Of a stretch of DNA of 64,000 nucleotides, positions 8,471 through 16,182 are shown piece by piece. A model generated the notes under the pieces. The model made no database searches. It had not been told where the DNA came from and saw nothing but the letters and a program-made list of their open reading frames with translations. Within the stretch, counting starts at the first letter, position 1. Each line of letters opens with the position of its first letter. This stretch comes from Thalassotalea mangrovi (GTDB lineage Bacteria > Pseudomonadota > Gammaproteobacteria > Enterobacterales > Alteromonadaceae), in contig NZ_SWDB01000028.1 in assembly GCF_005116735.1 (NCBI RefSeq), positions 1 to 64,000 on the forward strand, written 5' to 3'. The position numbers were made by a program, and so were the translations under genes.

Positions 8471-8917
8471 ATGAAAGCCAATGCACATATCATCACCATC
8501 GTGACAAGCGTGTTGTTTGTTATTAGCGGTTGCAGCAGTAACTCTGATGAAATTGCCGCCTTGGAAAATCGGGTGCAAATGCTCGAACAGGCTCAGCAAA
8601 TCAACAATACCCTGGCCAAAGATACTCATACCAAGATCATTGCCACCATGACCGCCGGGCTCGAAGGCCAGCAACCGAGCATTTTCATGACCCCGGAAGC
8701 GAGGTTTTTCCTGGCTCCGGAATACTGGCAGAACAATGTAAGCGACGAGTACAGCCAGTGCGTTTATTCCTGTGCCAAGAATGCCTACGCCGGCTATGAA
8801 GCCTGCGGCCTTAATGACCAGGCAATGCAGGATGGCTGCAGCCAGCGGGTACAGGATTCGGCTAAAGTGTGCCAGTTAACCTGTATCAATCGGTTCAGGC
8901 CGGTGACGACGCCGTAA
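8471..8917 (+). CDS. Small Cys-rich lipoprotein of unknown function
   Basis: The 148-residue protein has a lipoprotein signal with lipobox ISGC (Cys near residue 21), a short coiled coil (EIAALENRVQMLEQAQQIN) and a C-terminal half with six Cys in pairs (CVYSC, EACG, DGCSQ, VCQLTC) that could form disulfides. A strong ribosome binding site (AGGAGG) precedes the ATG. I do not recognise the family. It lies between the TonB2 operon and the TonB-dependent receptor, on the opposite strand, directly behind a MITE-like element. Confidence 0.75.
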   Translation: MKANAHIITIVTSVLFVISGCSSNSDEIAALENRVQMLEQAQQINNTLAKDTHTKIIATMTAGLEGQQPSIFMTPEARFFLAPEYWQNNVSDEYSQCVYSCAKNAYAGYEACGLNDQAMQDGCSQRVQDSAKVCQLTCINRFRPVTTP

Positions 8918-8921
8918 AGGA

Positions 8922-9085
8922 GCTTTAAGCGATAAGAAGCTGTAAGCGACAAGCTGTAAGCGTTAAGTGGCTTCTCCTCGTTTCTAGTTTCTCGTTTCTC
9001 GTCTCTAAAAAGCAAAAGGAGCTGTAATAGCTCCTTTTGAGTCAACTTAACGCTTTTACTTACCGCTTAAAGCTTACGGCTTACA
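8922..9085. repeat. AAGCTGTAAGC-type repeat array
   Basis: Imperfect units related to AAGCTGTAAGCG occur in one orientation at 8925-8970 and in the opposite orientation at 9050-9090. A run of TTTCTCGT-like units and a terminator hairpin lie between them. A similar array lies at 30893-31075. Confidence 0.6.
9014..9038. terminator. Bidirectional terminator
   Basis: AAAAGGAGCT and AGCTCCTTTT form a perfect 10-bp stem with a 5-base loop, between the convergent small lipoprotein and TonB-dependent receptor genes. The A and T flanks let it work in both directions. Confidence 0.8.
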
Positions 9086-9090
9086 GCTTG

Positions 9091-11766
9091 TTAAAAGTCC
9101 CACTTAAACGCAACATCAAAGCCAACACCGTAGGTTGAAGAACGCAATAAGGTGTCTTCAAACTCGATCTGCTTTTTCTCATCGAGAAGGTTGTTTACTT
9201 TAAACTTCAACGTCGATGAATACGTTGGGTAATAGGTGTAAACAAAATCGATGGAGTGAAATGGCTGCTCATAAGCATCATCCCTGCCGTCAATGCCTGG
9301 AATGATGATACGGTCACCAAACACATTGTAAGCCAGCGTGGCACTGTGATTGCCATTCGGCGCATCCCAACCCAGGTTCAGGTTAATCACGTATTCACTG
9401 TGCCCGGTCATACGACGTGTCGGGTTAGTAACCGTGGTGGATACACCGGTTTGTTCAACAACATTCTGAGTATCGATATTTATCTCGGAATCTGAAACAG
9501 TAACATTACCAGATAGGAAGATATCTTCACCGATGCCACCTAAGAAATTGAAGTCCTTTAAGAATTCCGCTTCAATGCCATAAACTTCACCATCTTCGGC
9601 ATTGGCAATTCGGATCAGTGGCGGACCATCCTGAGCCGGAGACTGAACCGCTTCAATCGGTTTGATCATATCCTTGTAGAACAACCCCACCGATAAGTTC
9701 TCACCGGTGTCCATATACCATTCCCAACGCAAATCGTAGTTTTTCACCTGGGTGGAAACCACCCTTGGCGTACCGCCGACCGGGAACTCCGTGAGCGGGT
9801 CGATGTAGGTCGCCGGTGCGACTTCTCGGATATCCGGGCGCACGGCACTTTCACCATAAGAAGCGCGGAACTGCATTTCTTGGTCCAGCACGTAGGTTAG
9901 CGCCACGGCTGGGTAAATATCGTCTTCTTTAAACGCCAGTTTAGCGAGATCGTCGACCGTCGGCTCAGAAGGAATATCGAACTGGCCTGTTGCCGGATCC
10001 AGCGGTGCCACAACCTGGCGAAAATCTTCCCAGCGAACACCTGCACTAACACGCCAGGTATTATCGTAAAACCAGTCGATTTCACCATAATAGGCATCTA
10101 CCATTTGTGCTGACAGATAGTCATCACCAGCGACCGATGTATCACGAATGATGCGCTCATTACCATTAAATGGCTGATTTAAAATGGCATCGTCAGTGAG
10201 GATATCATTAACAGCAAATCCGGCTAAATCATAGTTGGCAAAAGCCAGTGTATTCCAGTCAATTCGACGGGCAAAGGCATCACGGGATTTTTCAATAAAA
10301 TCGCCACCGGCCTTTAATTCAATTTCGCTGCGATCCCAGGTTAACGGTAATGAAACATTGAAACCGTAATTTTCAACACGGTCATTCAGATCCTGGAAGG
10401 TATAACGTGAAGCGGTCGTCGCCTTGCGTAACGAACTTTCCGTTTCCAGGTCGAAGATACCGTCTTCATTCTCATCGGCGAGGATAAATCGGGTAGTTAC
10501 GTTGCCCGGTGCATAACGGCTGGAACGGGCATTGGAATACTTCCAGTCAAATCCCAGGTAATTTAGGGCCGGGAAATTATGTTGACCACGCAGTTGATTG
10601 GCCAAAAACTGACGTTCTTCATAAATGGTTTCGTTATCGCGAACACGCAATCCGTCGCTCAATAATACGTTATTGGTATTACCCAGCTTCACTTTCACTT
10701 CATCACGGGTGTCGCGAAGAATAATGGTGCTGAAATCAAGGCGATGATCACGGGCATATTCAAAACCTAAGTTAAACATACCGGAGAATCGCACACTGTG
10801 CTCGGTTGCATCAACCTGGTCAAAACCGCGAACCAGCGACCAGCTACCATCTTGCTGTTCGGTAAAATCCTGTCCTTCGTACTGCTCGGTTACCTGCCAC
10901 TCATTATCATAGGACAGAGATGTGAGATAACCGACGCGCAGATCCTGGCCAAAAACATCGTCAAAATCGAAACGATCACCCAAGGCCAGGTCTAAGCCAA
11001 AATCCGGATCGACACTATCCATGTAGGGGTCATAATCCCGGTTAAACTGAGCGGCAATCTCACGATTTTCCTGTTGCGTTACGCTATCCAGACCTTGGTA
11101 GCTGCGCCACAACTCTTGCAGGCGGGCAGGAGCCGCGCGAGTTCCATCGTCTTCACCGTACCAATCGTTGTCACCACCGTTGTAGGTAAAACCATCATCA
11201 AAGTTGTCGGTGTTACCACCGATATTTCCGCCGACCTGTAAGGTAAATTCGGATGGAATGGTTTTTAAGCGAATATCAACGCTACCGCCACCGAAGTGAG
11301 CAGGCATTGATGCCGAATAGGATTTTTGTACCGACAGAGATTCAATAATGGCCGATGGAAATAAATCCAATGGAATAACGGTACGGGTCGGATCCGGACT
11401 TGGTACCGCGGCACCGTTCAGTGACGTACTGGAGTAGCGTTCTCCTAAACCGCGAACGTAGATGAACTTGCCGTCAACCAGAGTCAAACCGGTAACCCGG
11501 CGCAGGGCCGCTGCCGCATCACTATCACCGGTACGGGCGATTTGTTCGGCACCGAGAATATCGGCAACAAACGCCTGATTCTTACGTTCTTCAATTACCG
11601 CACTGGCTGTACCCTTCAGGCGACTGGCTTTTACGACAACTTCTTCTATCGCTTCCTGTTCGGCATCATCCTGCGCCAGGGTAACACCCGGAGCGGTGGA
11701 TAGCATTGCCGTTAATACCGACGTACTAAGCAGGGATAACTGAAATGTTTTTAATTGTGTTTTCAT
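9091..11766 (-). CDS. TonB-dependent outer-membrane receptor
   Basis: The 891-residue protein starts at the ATG at 11766, chosen because GAGG lies about 10 bases upstream and it gives a standard signal peptide ending TLAQ; an upstream in-frame start at 11826 would add 20 residues. The plug domain (about residues 45-200) contains VRGLGERYSSTSLNGAAVP and FGGGSVDI, and the barrel ends in a C-terminal Phe (VAFKWDF). It takes up a substrate too large or scarce for porins, powered by TonB. The substrate is not evident. It lies downstream of the beta-helix-like lipoprotein on the same strand and near a complete TonB2 energiser, which suggests they work together. Confidence 0.92.
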   Translation of the reverse strand: MKTQLKTFQLSLLSTSVLTAMLSTAPGVTLAQDDAEQEAIEEVVVKASRLKGTASAVIEERKNQAFVADILGAEQIARTGDSDAAAALRRVTGLTLVDGKFIYVRGLGERYSSTSLNGAAVPSPDPTRTVIPLDLFPSAIIESLSVQKSYSASMPAHFGGGSVDIRLKTIPSEFTLQVGGNIGGNTDNFDDGFTYNGGDNDWYGEDDGTRAAPARLQELWRSYQGLDSVTQQENREIAAQFNRDYDPYMDSVDPDFGLDLALGDRFDFDDVFGQDLRVGYLTSLSYDNEWQVTEQYEGQDFTEQQDGSWSLVRGFDQVDATEHSVRFSGMFNLGFEYARDHRLDFSTIILRDTRDEVKVKLGNTNNVLLSDGLRVRDNETIYEERQFLANQLRGQHNFPALNYLGFDWKYSNARSSRYAPGNVTTRFILADENEDGIFDLETESSLRKATTASRYTFQDLNDRVENYGFNVSLPLTWDRSEIELKAGGDFIEKSRDAFARRIDWNTLAFANYDLAGFAVNDILTDDAILNQPFNGNERIIRDTSVAGDDYLSAQMVDAYYGEIDWFYDNTWRVSAGVRWEDFRQVVAPLDPATGQFDIPSEPTVDDLAKLAFKEDDIYPAVALTYVLDQEMQFRASYGESAVRPDIREVAPATYIDPLTEFPVGGTPRVVSTQVKNYDLRWEWYMDTGENLSVGLFYKDMIKPIEAVQSPAQDGPPLIRIANAEDGEVYGIEAEFLKDFNFLGGIGEDIFLSGNVTVSDSEINIDTQNVVEQTGVSTTVTNPTRRMTGHSEYVINLNLGWDAPNGNHSATLAYNVFGDRIIIPGIDGRDDAYEQPFHSIDFVYTYYPTYSSTLKFKVNNLLDEKKQIEFEDTLLRSSTYGVGFDVAFKWDF

Positions 11767-11833
11767 TTTCAACCTCTTGAGAATGGCATCAAAGAATGTC
11801 TTTGATGTAGCTGCTCTAGCGTTCAACGAATGA

Positions 11834-11861
11834 AGGGTGTTGTTTTTACAGACAACACCCT
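11834..11861. terminator. Hairpin downstream of the large lipoprotein gene
   Basis: AGGGTGTTGT pairs perfectly with ACAACACCCT around an 8-base loop. It sits just upstream of the receptor gene. There is no T tract, so it could be a transcript-processing or attenuating hairpin rather than a full terminator. Confidence 0.5.
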
Positions 11862-11868
11862 ATTCGCT

Positions 11869-12112
11869 GTAGGGGCTGCTGAGTTTTCAGGGTTGGCTTT
11901 TGCAGTGAATTGTTTGGAATCTGGGCAAGGCTTTATCTCTTCGGCGTACCATACGTACGTCGATGAGATAAAACGAAGTTCAGATTTAAAACAAACGCTG
12001 TTCGAAGAATTCATTTGAGTTATCACTCCCCATGCTTCGTTAACACGCATGAATCGACGATACGCTCTTCGCAAATGAACAAAAGTTAACCTCGAATATT
12101 CAGGAGCCCCTC
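11869..12112. repeat. Long imperfect palindrome
   Basis: The outer ends AGGGGCTGCTGA (from about 11872) and TCAGGAGCCCCT (to about 12112) are inverted repeats. Inward, the arms continue to match (GGTTnnCTTTTG against CAAAAGnnAACC). The centre is a strong stem, CTTTATCTC...GGCGTAC against GTACG...GAGATAAAAC, around 11930-11975. The right arm is longer by about 40 bases. It looks like a non-coding foldback element. Confidence 0.65.
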
Positions 12113-12116
12113 TAGG

Positions 12117-14906
12117 CTATTCCAAGCCCACAGTCCATCCTGCAGTCCAGTCATTATCAGCACTTACCGCACCGATGTGGTTGGCATCATCGAAGAACGC
12201 ATCGCCAGCAAAGCTTTTAGGTGCAGTGGTATCGATGGTAAAGATGCCATCAAGCACGTCTGCTTGTGATGCCTGTACAGAGTTACCCATTTGACCCAGC
12301 ACCCAGGTACCTAAATCAAACGCCGTGCCGTCAGATTCTGCGGTATTCTTGAAGTTCTCACCACAGGCAAATACCGAGTTGGTGATCACTGTGTCGCCAT
12401 TTAGTGCCTGGTCAACGGTAAGGCCCGCTTCCATTTCGAAACACTCACCCATACCTGCGCTACCGGTTACTACAAAGTTGTGTAGCTGGGCGCGAGTACC
12501 TTCACGTAGGTAGATACCTTCTGAATCTTTGTCGGCGGTGTCGAAGTCATTACCGATAATGGTCATATTGGCAATGGTCGGGTTGGATTGCGGTTGCTTA
12601 CCCGGGGTTGAACCATCATTGTCCGCTTCAATGGCCCGGTTAGATTCACCATTATTGGCATCGTGCTTAACCAATACGTATTGCAGGTTGCCTTTAAAGC
12701 CATTATCCCAGTCAACACTGTCATCTTTGTTTGATGTCAGTACCACATACTTGGCATTAACGTTACCACCGAAGAACTCGATACCATCGTCAGCATTTTC
12801 GTGAACCTGGATGTACTCAACTTTTGTACCGCTACCGACACCACCAAAGGTAATACCATTTAGTTCGTTATCCGGAGCGATTTCGTACCCGGCGTGCTTT
12901 ACGACGACATAGCGAAGTGTACCCGAGCTGTCATCTTCCTGAGTACCACCGAATACCGCACCTTCCTGGACGCCTTCAACCTGAAGGGCACAGGCACTGC
13001 CGTCGGTAGGACATTTGTTTGATGGCGCATTACCCAGCAGAACAATTCCACCCCACTGGCCAGAACCTGTGATTCCGCCATTAACATCTTCGCTTGATGT
13101 GAAGGTGATTGGATTTGCCTGAGTACCCATGGCATTGATTTGCGAACCACGGCTCACTACCAGGTAATCATCACCTGAACGACCAAAAATGGTGGTACCG
13201 GCTTCGATATTCAGTACCGCAGAGTCAACATTATCACCACCAACAAATACCGGACCGTCGAGAGCGTATAGGTTATTGCTGGTTAAGGTCAGGTTAGCGG
13301 TCAGTTGACCAGAGATTTCACAGGTCGTAGTACCATTTACCGGAGAAATGGCAGTGGTGCCAGCCGGACAGCCTTCAGCTTCCACGGCAGCCGTCACTTC
13401 ACCGCCACCAAAACCGAATGCCCAGCCCTGACGCCAGTCATTATTGCCATCAAACGCACCGATGTAGTCGGTGGTATCGAAAAATGCACCTTCCGTGTTA
13501 GCCACATCCTGACCCGCACCTAATAATGGCGAATTGGCATCTGGCGTACCGTCAGAGCTAACCAGGATAGATGAATAAACACTGTTCGAGGTCTCTGCCA
13601 AAAACCAGCTTTCCAGATCCAGCAATACGCTGCCATCAGCGGCTTTGGCATCTTTGAAGTTTTCGCCATTGGCACAAGCCATGACCGAGTTCTGGATGAT
13701 AATTTTGCCGGAATTGGCGTTATCGACGGTAACGGAAGAAACATCACCACCTTCAAATTCCAGACACTCACCCATTTCTGAAGGACCGGTCACAACCGTG
13801 TTATAAATGCGCGCCGCGGTACCCTCACGCAGATAAATACCTTCTGAATCTTTATCGGCAGTATCGAAGTTATTACCTATGATGGTCATATTAGCAATCG
13901 CAGGATTGGATTGTGGCTCTTTATCCGGTGTAGAACCATCGTTATCGGCTTCGATGGCACGGTTTGCTTCACCGGCATTAGCCGCGTGGGCAACATAAAC
14001 GTGCTGCATCATGCCACGGTAGCCGTTATCCCAGTCGATAGAGTCGTCTTTATTGCCGGTTAACACTAAGTGTTTAACGTTTACCGCGCCGCCGAAAAAC
14101 TCGACACCATCATCAGCGTTGGCGTGTACCTGAATGTAATCAACGTCAGTTGCTGAACCGACACCACCAAAGGTAATACCGTTTAATTCGTTGTCTGGGG
14201 CAATTTCATAACCCGCATATTTAACAATTACATATTTTAAAACACCGGAATCATCTTCCCAGTTATCACCACCGAAGACACCGCCTTCGGCAACGCCTTC
14301 GACCTGCAGCGCACAATCACTGCCATCAGAAGGGCATTTATTAGAAGGCGCATTACCTAAAATAACCAACCCCCCCCATTGACCGGCGGTGGTTTCTTCA
14401 CCCTTAACATCCTGCAGTGACGTAAAGATAATTGGCTTAGAGGCGCTACCTTCAGCATTAATTTTACCGTCACGGTGTACCAGCAGGTAATCATTACCCG
14501 ATTGTCCGAACAATACCGCACCCGGCTCAATGGTTAAATTCACTTTGTCGGCAACATTCGCAGCACCAGTACCGACCTGCAGGTCTTCACTGATCGCATA
14601 AAATACTGGCTTGCCATTGGCTGATGACAATAAGGTTGTATCTTCAAGAATGGGGTCACGAAGGATTTGCACCTGAACGTCAAAACCTAAAGCCGCAGTA
14701 ACTTCTGCGGTAAGCGCTGACGAACCAACACCTGGCAGTTCTACGTTACTGCCGCCACCGTCACCGTCGCCACCATTGTTGATGATGGTATCACCAACAG
14801 AGTTATCGACGTTCGATTCAAGATTGATATCGCCACCACAACCGGCCAATGTAAGACCTGCCGCAATCGCGCTGAACTTAAACAACTGTGTTATTTTGTT
14901 TTGCAT
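12117..14906 (-). CDS. Large lipoprotein with duplicated beta-helix-like domain
   Basis: The 929-residue protein starts at the ATG at 14906, where GGAG lies 7 bases upstream and the signal ends in lipobox LAGC. After a Gly/Asp-rich linker there are two tandem copies of a domain of about 400 residues. Each copy contains GQWGGLVILGNAPSNKCP, CALQVEGV, AGYEIAPDNELNGITFGGVG, DDGVEFFGG or DDGIEFFGG, and DKDSEGIYLREGT, and each ends in an IGA...W..GW motif. The short regular strands suggest a right-handed beta-helix. Related proteins are often encoded beside TonB-dependent receptors, as here. It is probably a surface or periplasmic binding partner of the receptor; the ligand is unknown. Confidence 0.8.
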   Translation of the reverse strand: MQNKITQLFKFSAIAAGLTLAGCGGDINLESNVDNSVGDTIINNGGDGDGGGSNVELPGVGSSALTAEVTAALGFDVQVQILRDPILEDTTLLSSANGKPVFYAISEDLQVGTGAANVADKVNLTIEPGAVLFGQSGNDYLLVHRDGKINAEGSASKPIIFTSLQDVKGEETTAGQWGGLVILGNAPSNKCPSDGSDCALQVEGVAEGGVFGGDNWEDDSGVLKYVIVKYAGYEIAPDNELNGITFGGVGSATDVDYIQVHANADDGVEFFGGAVNVKHLVLTGNKDDSIDWDNGYRGMMQHVYVAHAANAGEANRAIEADNDGSTPDKEPQSNPAIANMTIIGNNFDTADKDSEGIYLREGTAARIYNTVVTGPSEMGECLEFEGGDVSSVTVDNANSGKIIIQNSVMACANGENFKDAKAADGSVLLDLESWFLAETSNSVYSSILVSSDGTPDANSPLLGAGQDVANTEGAFFDTTDYIGAFDGNNDWRQGWAFGFGGGEVTAAVEAEGCPAGTTAISPVNGTTTCEISGQLTANLTLTSNNLYALDGPVFVGGDNVDSAVLNIEAGTTIFGRSGDDYLVVSRGSQINAMGTQANPITFTSSEDVNGGITGSGQWGGIVLLGNAPSNKCPTDGSACALQVEGVQEGAVFGGTQEDDSSGTLRYVVVKHAGYEIAPDNELNGITFGGVGSGTKVEYIQVHENADDGIEFFGGNVNAKYVVLTSNKDDSVDWDNGFKGNLQYVLVKHDANNGESNRAIEADNDGSTPGKQPQSNPTIANMTIIGNDFDTADKDSEGIYLREGTRAQLHNFVVTGSAGMGECFEMEAGLTVDQALNGDTVITNSVFACGENFKNTAESDGTAFDLGTWVLGQMGNSVQASQADVLDGIFTIDTTAPKSFAGDAFFDDANHIGAVSADNDWTAGWTVGLE

Positions 14907-14963
14907 TTTGCTGCTCCGCAGAGAATAGAAATAAAAAATTCCCAATCATAGTACTGAGCAAAA

Positions 14964-14981
14964 ATGACAGTTTTGTTTTAG
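14964..14981 (-). promoter_or_regulatory. Candidate Pho box, large lipoprotein
   Basis: On the minus strand it reads CTAAAAC-AAAA-CTGTCAT. The proximal half site is perfect and the linker is AAAA. A TACTAT hexamer follows after exactly 10 bp. The distal half is poor. Confidence 0.4.
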
Positions 14982-15007
14982 TAATATGGTGATTTGATGT
15001 AGAAATT

Positions 15008-15025
15008 ATTACAGGAGTGTGACAA
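15008..15025 (-). promoter_or_regulatory. Second candidate Pho box, large lipoprotein
   Basis: On the minus strand it reads TTGTCAC-ACTC-CTGTAAT, two near-consensus Pho half sites with the normal 4-base linker. It lies 27 bp upstream of the first candidate. Confidence 0.45.
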
Positions 15026-15270
15026 CGGCATTTTCACGAGGAGATGAAACCGACCCAAAACCAGTTAAATCAATTAAAATCAGATAGTTAAAATAAAAAA
15101 CTTTCACAAAGTTGCAAACTATAATTCATCGAATTGTCATTTGCGAAATAATCGGCTCTAGACTACCAACCGTTTATAAGTTCATGAAAGATAGTATAAA
15201 ACAATCCGTTTTCGGATATACGTACAAAATAACTAGCCATAGAAAACCATGTTAAATAAAGGTTAACCAA

Positions 15271-15645
15271 CTAGTTTTCATCCTGCCACTCATAGATATC
15301 AATTGCTGAACGGGCTTCGGCGATGGTGCAGTTAGCCAGAACCACCAGTTCCTTGACACTAATCCCCGGATTTCTGGAAACCAGGTTTACTAATTCTTTT
15401 TCGGTAAGCTGGCCACGGCTTTCTTTAATTTTCTTCAGCACCCATTGCCAACTGACTTCCTCGGTTTGCTCTAACGAATGGATAAGTGTCGTTAACTGAT
15501 CGCGATTTGCAGATAACCGCCAATTGCGGGAACGGCCAATTCGGCTCAGCTCTGCCCCACTGTCGCGAATGATGGCTTTGATTTCATACGCCCGCATTAC
15601 ACGTCGTAAAAATGAAGGAAGCAATATGTGAATTAACTGCGCCAT
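15271..15645 (-). CDS. Conserved small protein, possible RRF_GI family
   Basis: The chosen start gives 124 residues; a longer frame runs back into the adjacent repeat array and is not credible. The N-terminal half has LLPSFLRRV, then GRSRNWRLSA; the C-terminal half is helical and ends EWQDEN. The pattern resembles small gammaproteobacterial proteins annotated as ribosome recycling factor family (RRF_GI), but I am not certain. It is not the essential ribosome recycling factor Frr. No clear Shine-Dalgarno sequence precedes the start. It is monocistronic. Confidence 0.55.
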   Translation of the reverse strand: MAQLIHILLPSFLRRVMRAYEIKAIIRDSGAELSRIGRSRNWRLSANRDQLTTLIHSLEQTEEVSWQWVLKKIKESRGQLTEKELVNLVSRNPGISVKELVVLANCTIAEARSAIDIYEWQDEN

Positions 15646-15703
15646 GTCTATTGAATACATTGCAAAAATTAGCAAACAGAAGCGCAGTATATCAGCAGAA
15701 AAA

Positions 15704-15943
15704 GCACATTGCATTTCGAGCACACTGTATTCCTGGCACATTGCATTTCGAGCACACTGCATTCCTAGCACATTGCATTCCTGGCACACTGCGTTCCTGG
15801 CACATTACATTCCTAGCACATTGCATTCCTGGCACACTGCATTCCTGGCACACTGCATTCCTGGCACACTGCGTTCCTAGCACATTGCATTCCTGGCACA
15901 TTGCATTCCTGGCACACTGCGTTCCTAGCACATTACATTCCTA
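15704..15943. repeat. 16-bp tandem repeat, 15 units
   Basis: Fifteen units of 16 bp, typically GCACACTGCATTCCTG, run without interruption. Variation is limited to a few positions (C/T at position 6, A/G at 10, CCTG/CCTA/TCGA at the end). Three units make 48 bp without stop codons, so several frames stay open. Confidence 0.92.
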
Positions 15944-15949
15944 GCAGCT

Positions 15950-16090
15950 AGTTGCTAGGCGCAATCTTCGATTGCATGCTAGGAACGATTTCCAATTGTG
16001 TGCTCGAAACTAAATCTTTGATTTCGTGTGCTCGAAACTAAATCTTTGATTTCTTGTGCTAGAAACTAAATCTTCGATTTCGTGTGCCTG
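15950..16090. repeat. Micro-hairpin array with TGTGCTCGAAA linkers
   Basis: Short hairpins (GCAATC-TTC-GATTGC; AAATC-TTT-GATTT twice; AAATC-TTC-GATTT) alternate with linkers TGCTAGGAAC, TGTGCTCGAAAC, TGTGCTCGAAAC and TGTGCTAGAAAC. The linkers are the reverse complement of the conserved part of the preceding 16-bp units (TTCCTAGCACA, TTTCGAGCACA), so the two arrays face each other. Confidence 0.8.
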
Positions 16091-16091
16091 A

Positions 16092-16109
16092 TTGATACAA
16101 AATGGTACA
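16092..16109 (-). promoter_or_regulatory. Candidate response-regulator site, mipA operon
   Basis: On the minus strand it reads TGTACC-ATTT-TGTATCAA. The same motif, with only the 4-base spacer differing, is at 19582-19599 upstream of the subtilase gene. It ends 9 bp upstream of the -35 hexamer, an activator position for an OmpR-family regulator. Confidence 0.6.
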
Positions 16110-16118
16110 CAAGAATCA

Positions 16119-16147
16119 TTGACTCAAACCGGACCTGACCATAAAGA
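16119..16147 (+). promoter_or_regulatory. Sigma70-type promoter of the mipA operon
   Basis: TTGACT (16119-16124) and TAAAGA (16142-16147) are separated by 17 bp. The TGACC/GGTCA inverted repeat across the -10 region (about 16136-16155) could be an extra operator or a leader hairpin. Confidence 0.6.
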
Positions 16148-16182
16148 TAAGGTCAGTAGAAGTAAGTTGTTACGAATAATAA

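Larger units (their letters stand above)
11767..12116 (-). other. Intergenic spacer between lipoprotein and receptor
   Basis: The 350-bp spacer has no credible gene. It is almost filled by a terminal hairpin and a long imperfect palindrome, both annotated separately. Overlapping open frames on both strands arise from that symmetry. Confidence 0.7.
14907..15270 (-). promoter_or_regulatory. Upstream region of the lipoprotein-receptor unit
   Basis: This AT-rich, 364-bp region carries no gene. It contains two candidate PhoB sites, annotated separately, upstream of the large lipoprotein. Confidence 0.55.
15646..16182. other. Intergenic region with repeat arrays and mipA promoter
   Basis: It contains a 16-bp tandem array, a micro-hairpin array, a regulator site and a promoter, all annotated separately. 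Long open frames through the array are artefacts of the repeat. Confidence 0.7.

Noticed and set aside
11823..12074. Small genes in the lipoprotein-receptor spacer
   Set aside because: Overlapping frames on both strands read similar peptides because the DNA is palindromic. No start signals were seen.
15612..15944. Protein-coding gene with His/Cys/Leu repeats across the 16-bp array
   Set aside because: Open frames exist on both strands only because 48 bp (three units) contain no stop. They lack a ribosome binding site and overlap each other.
15704..16090. CRISPR array
   Set aside because: Units are 16 bp without unique spacers, and the adjoining hairpin units are 25-30 bp with non-variable interiors. 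No cas genes are present.
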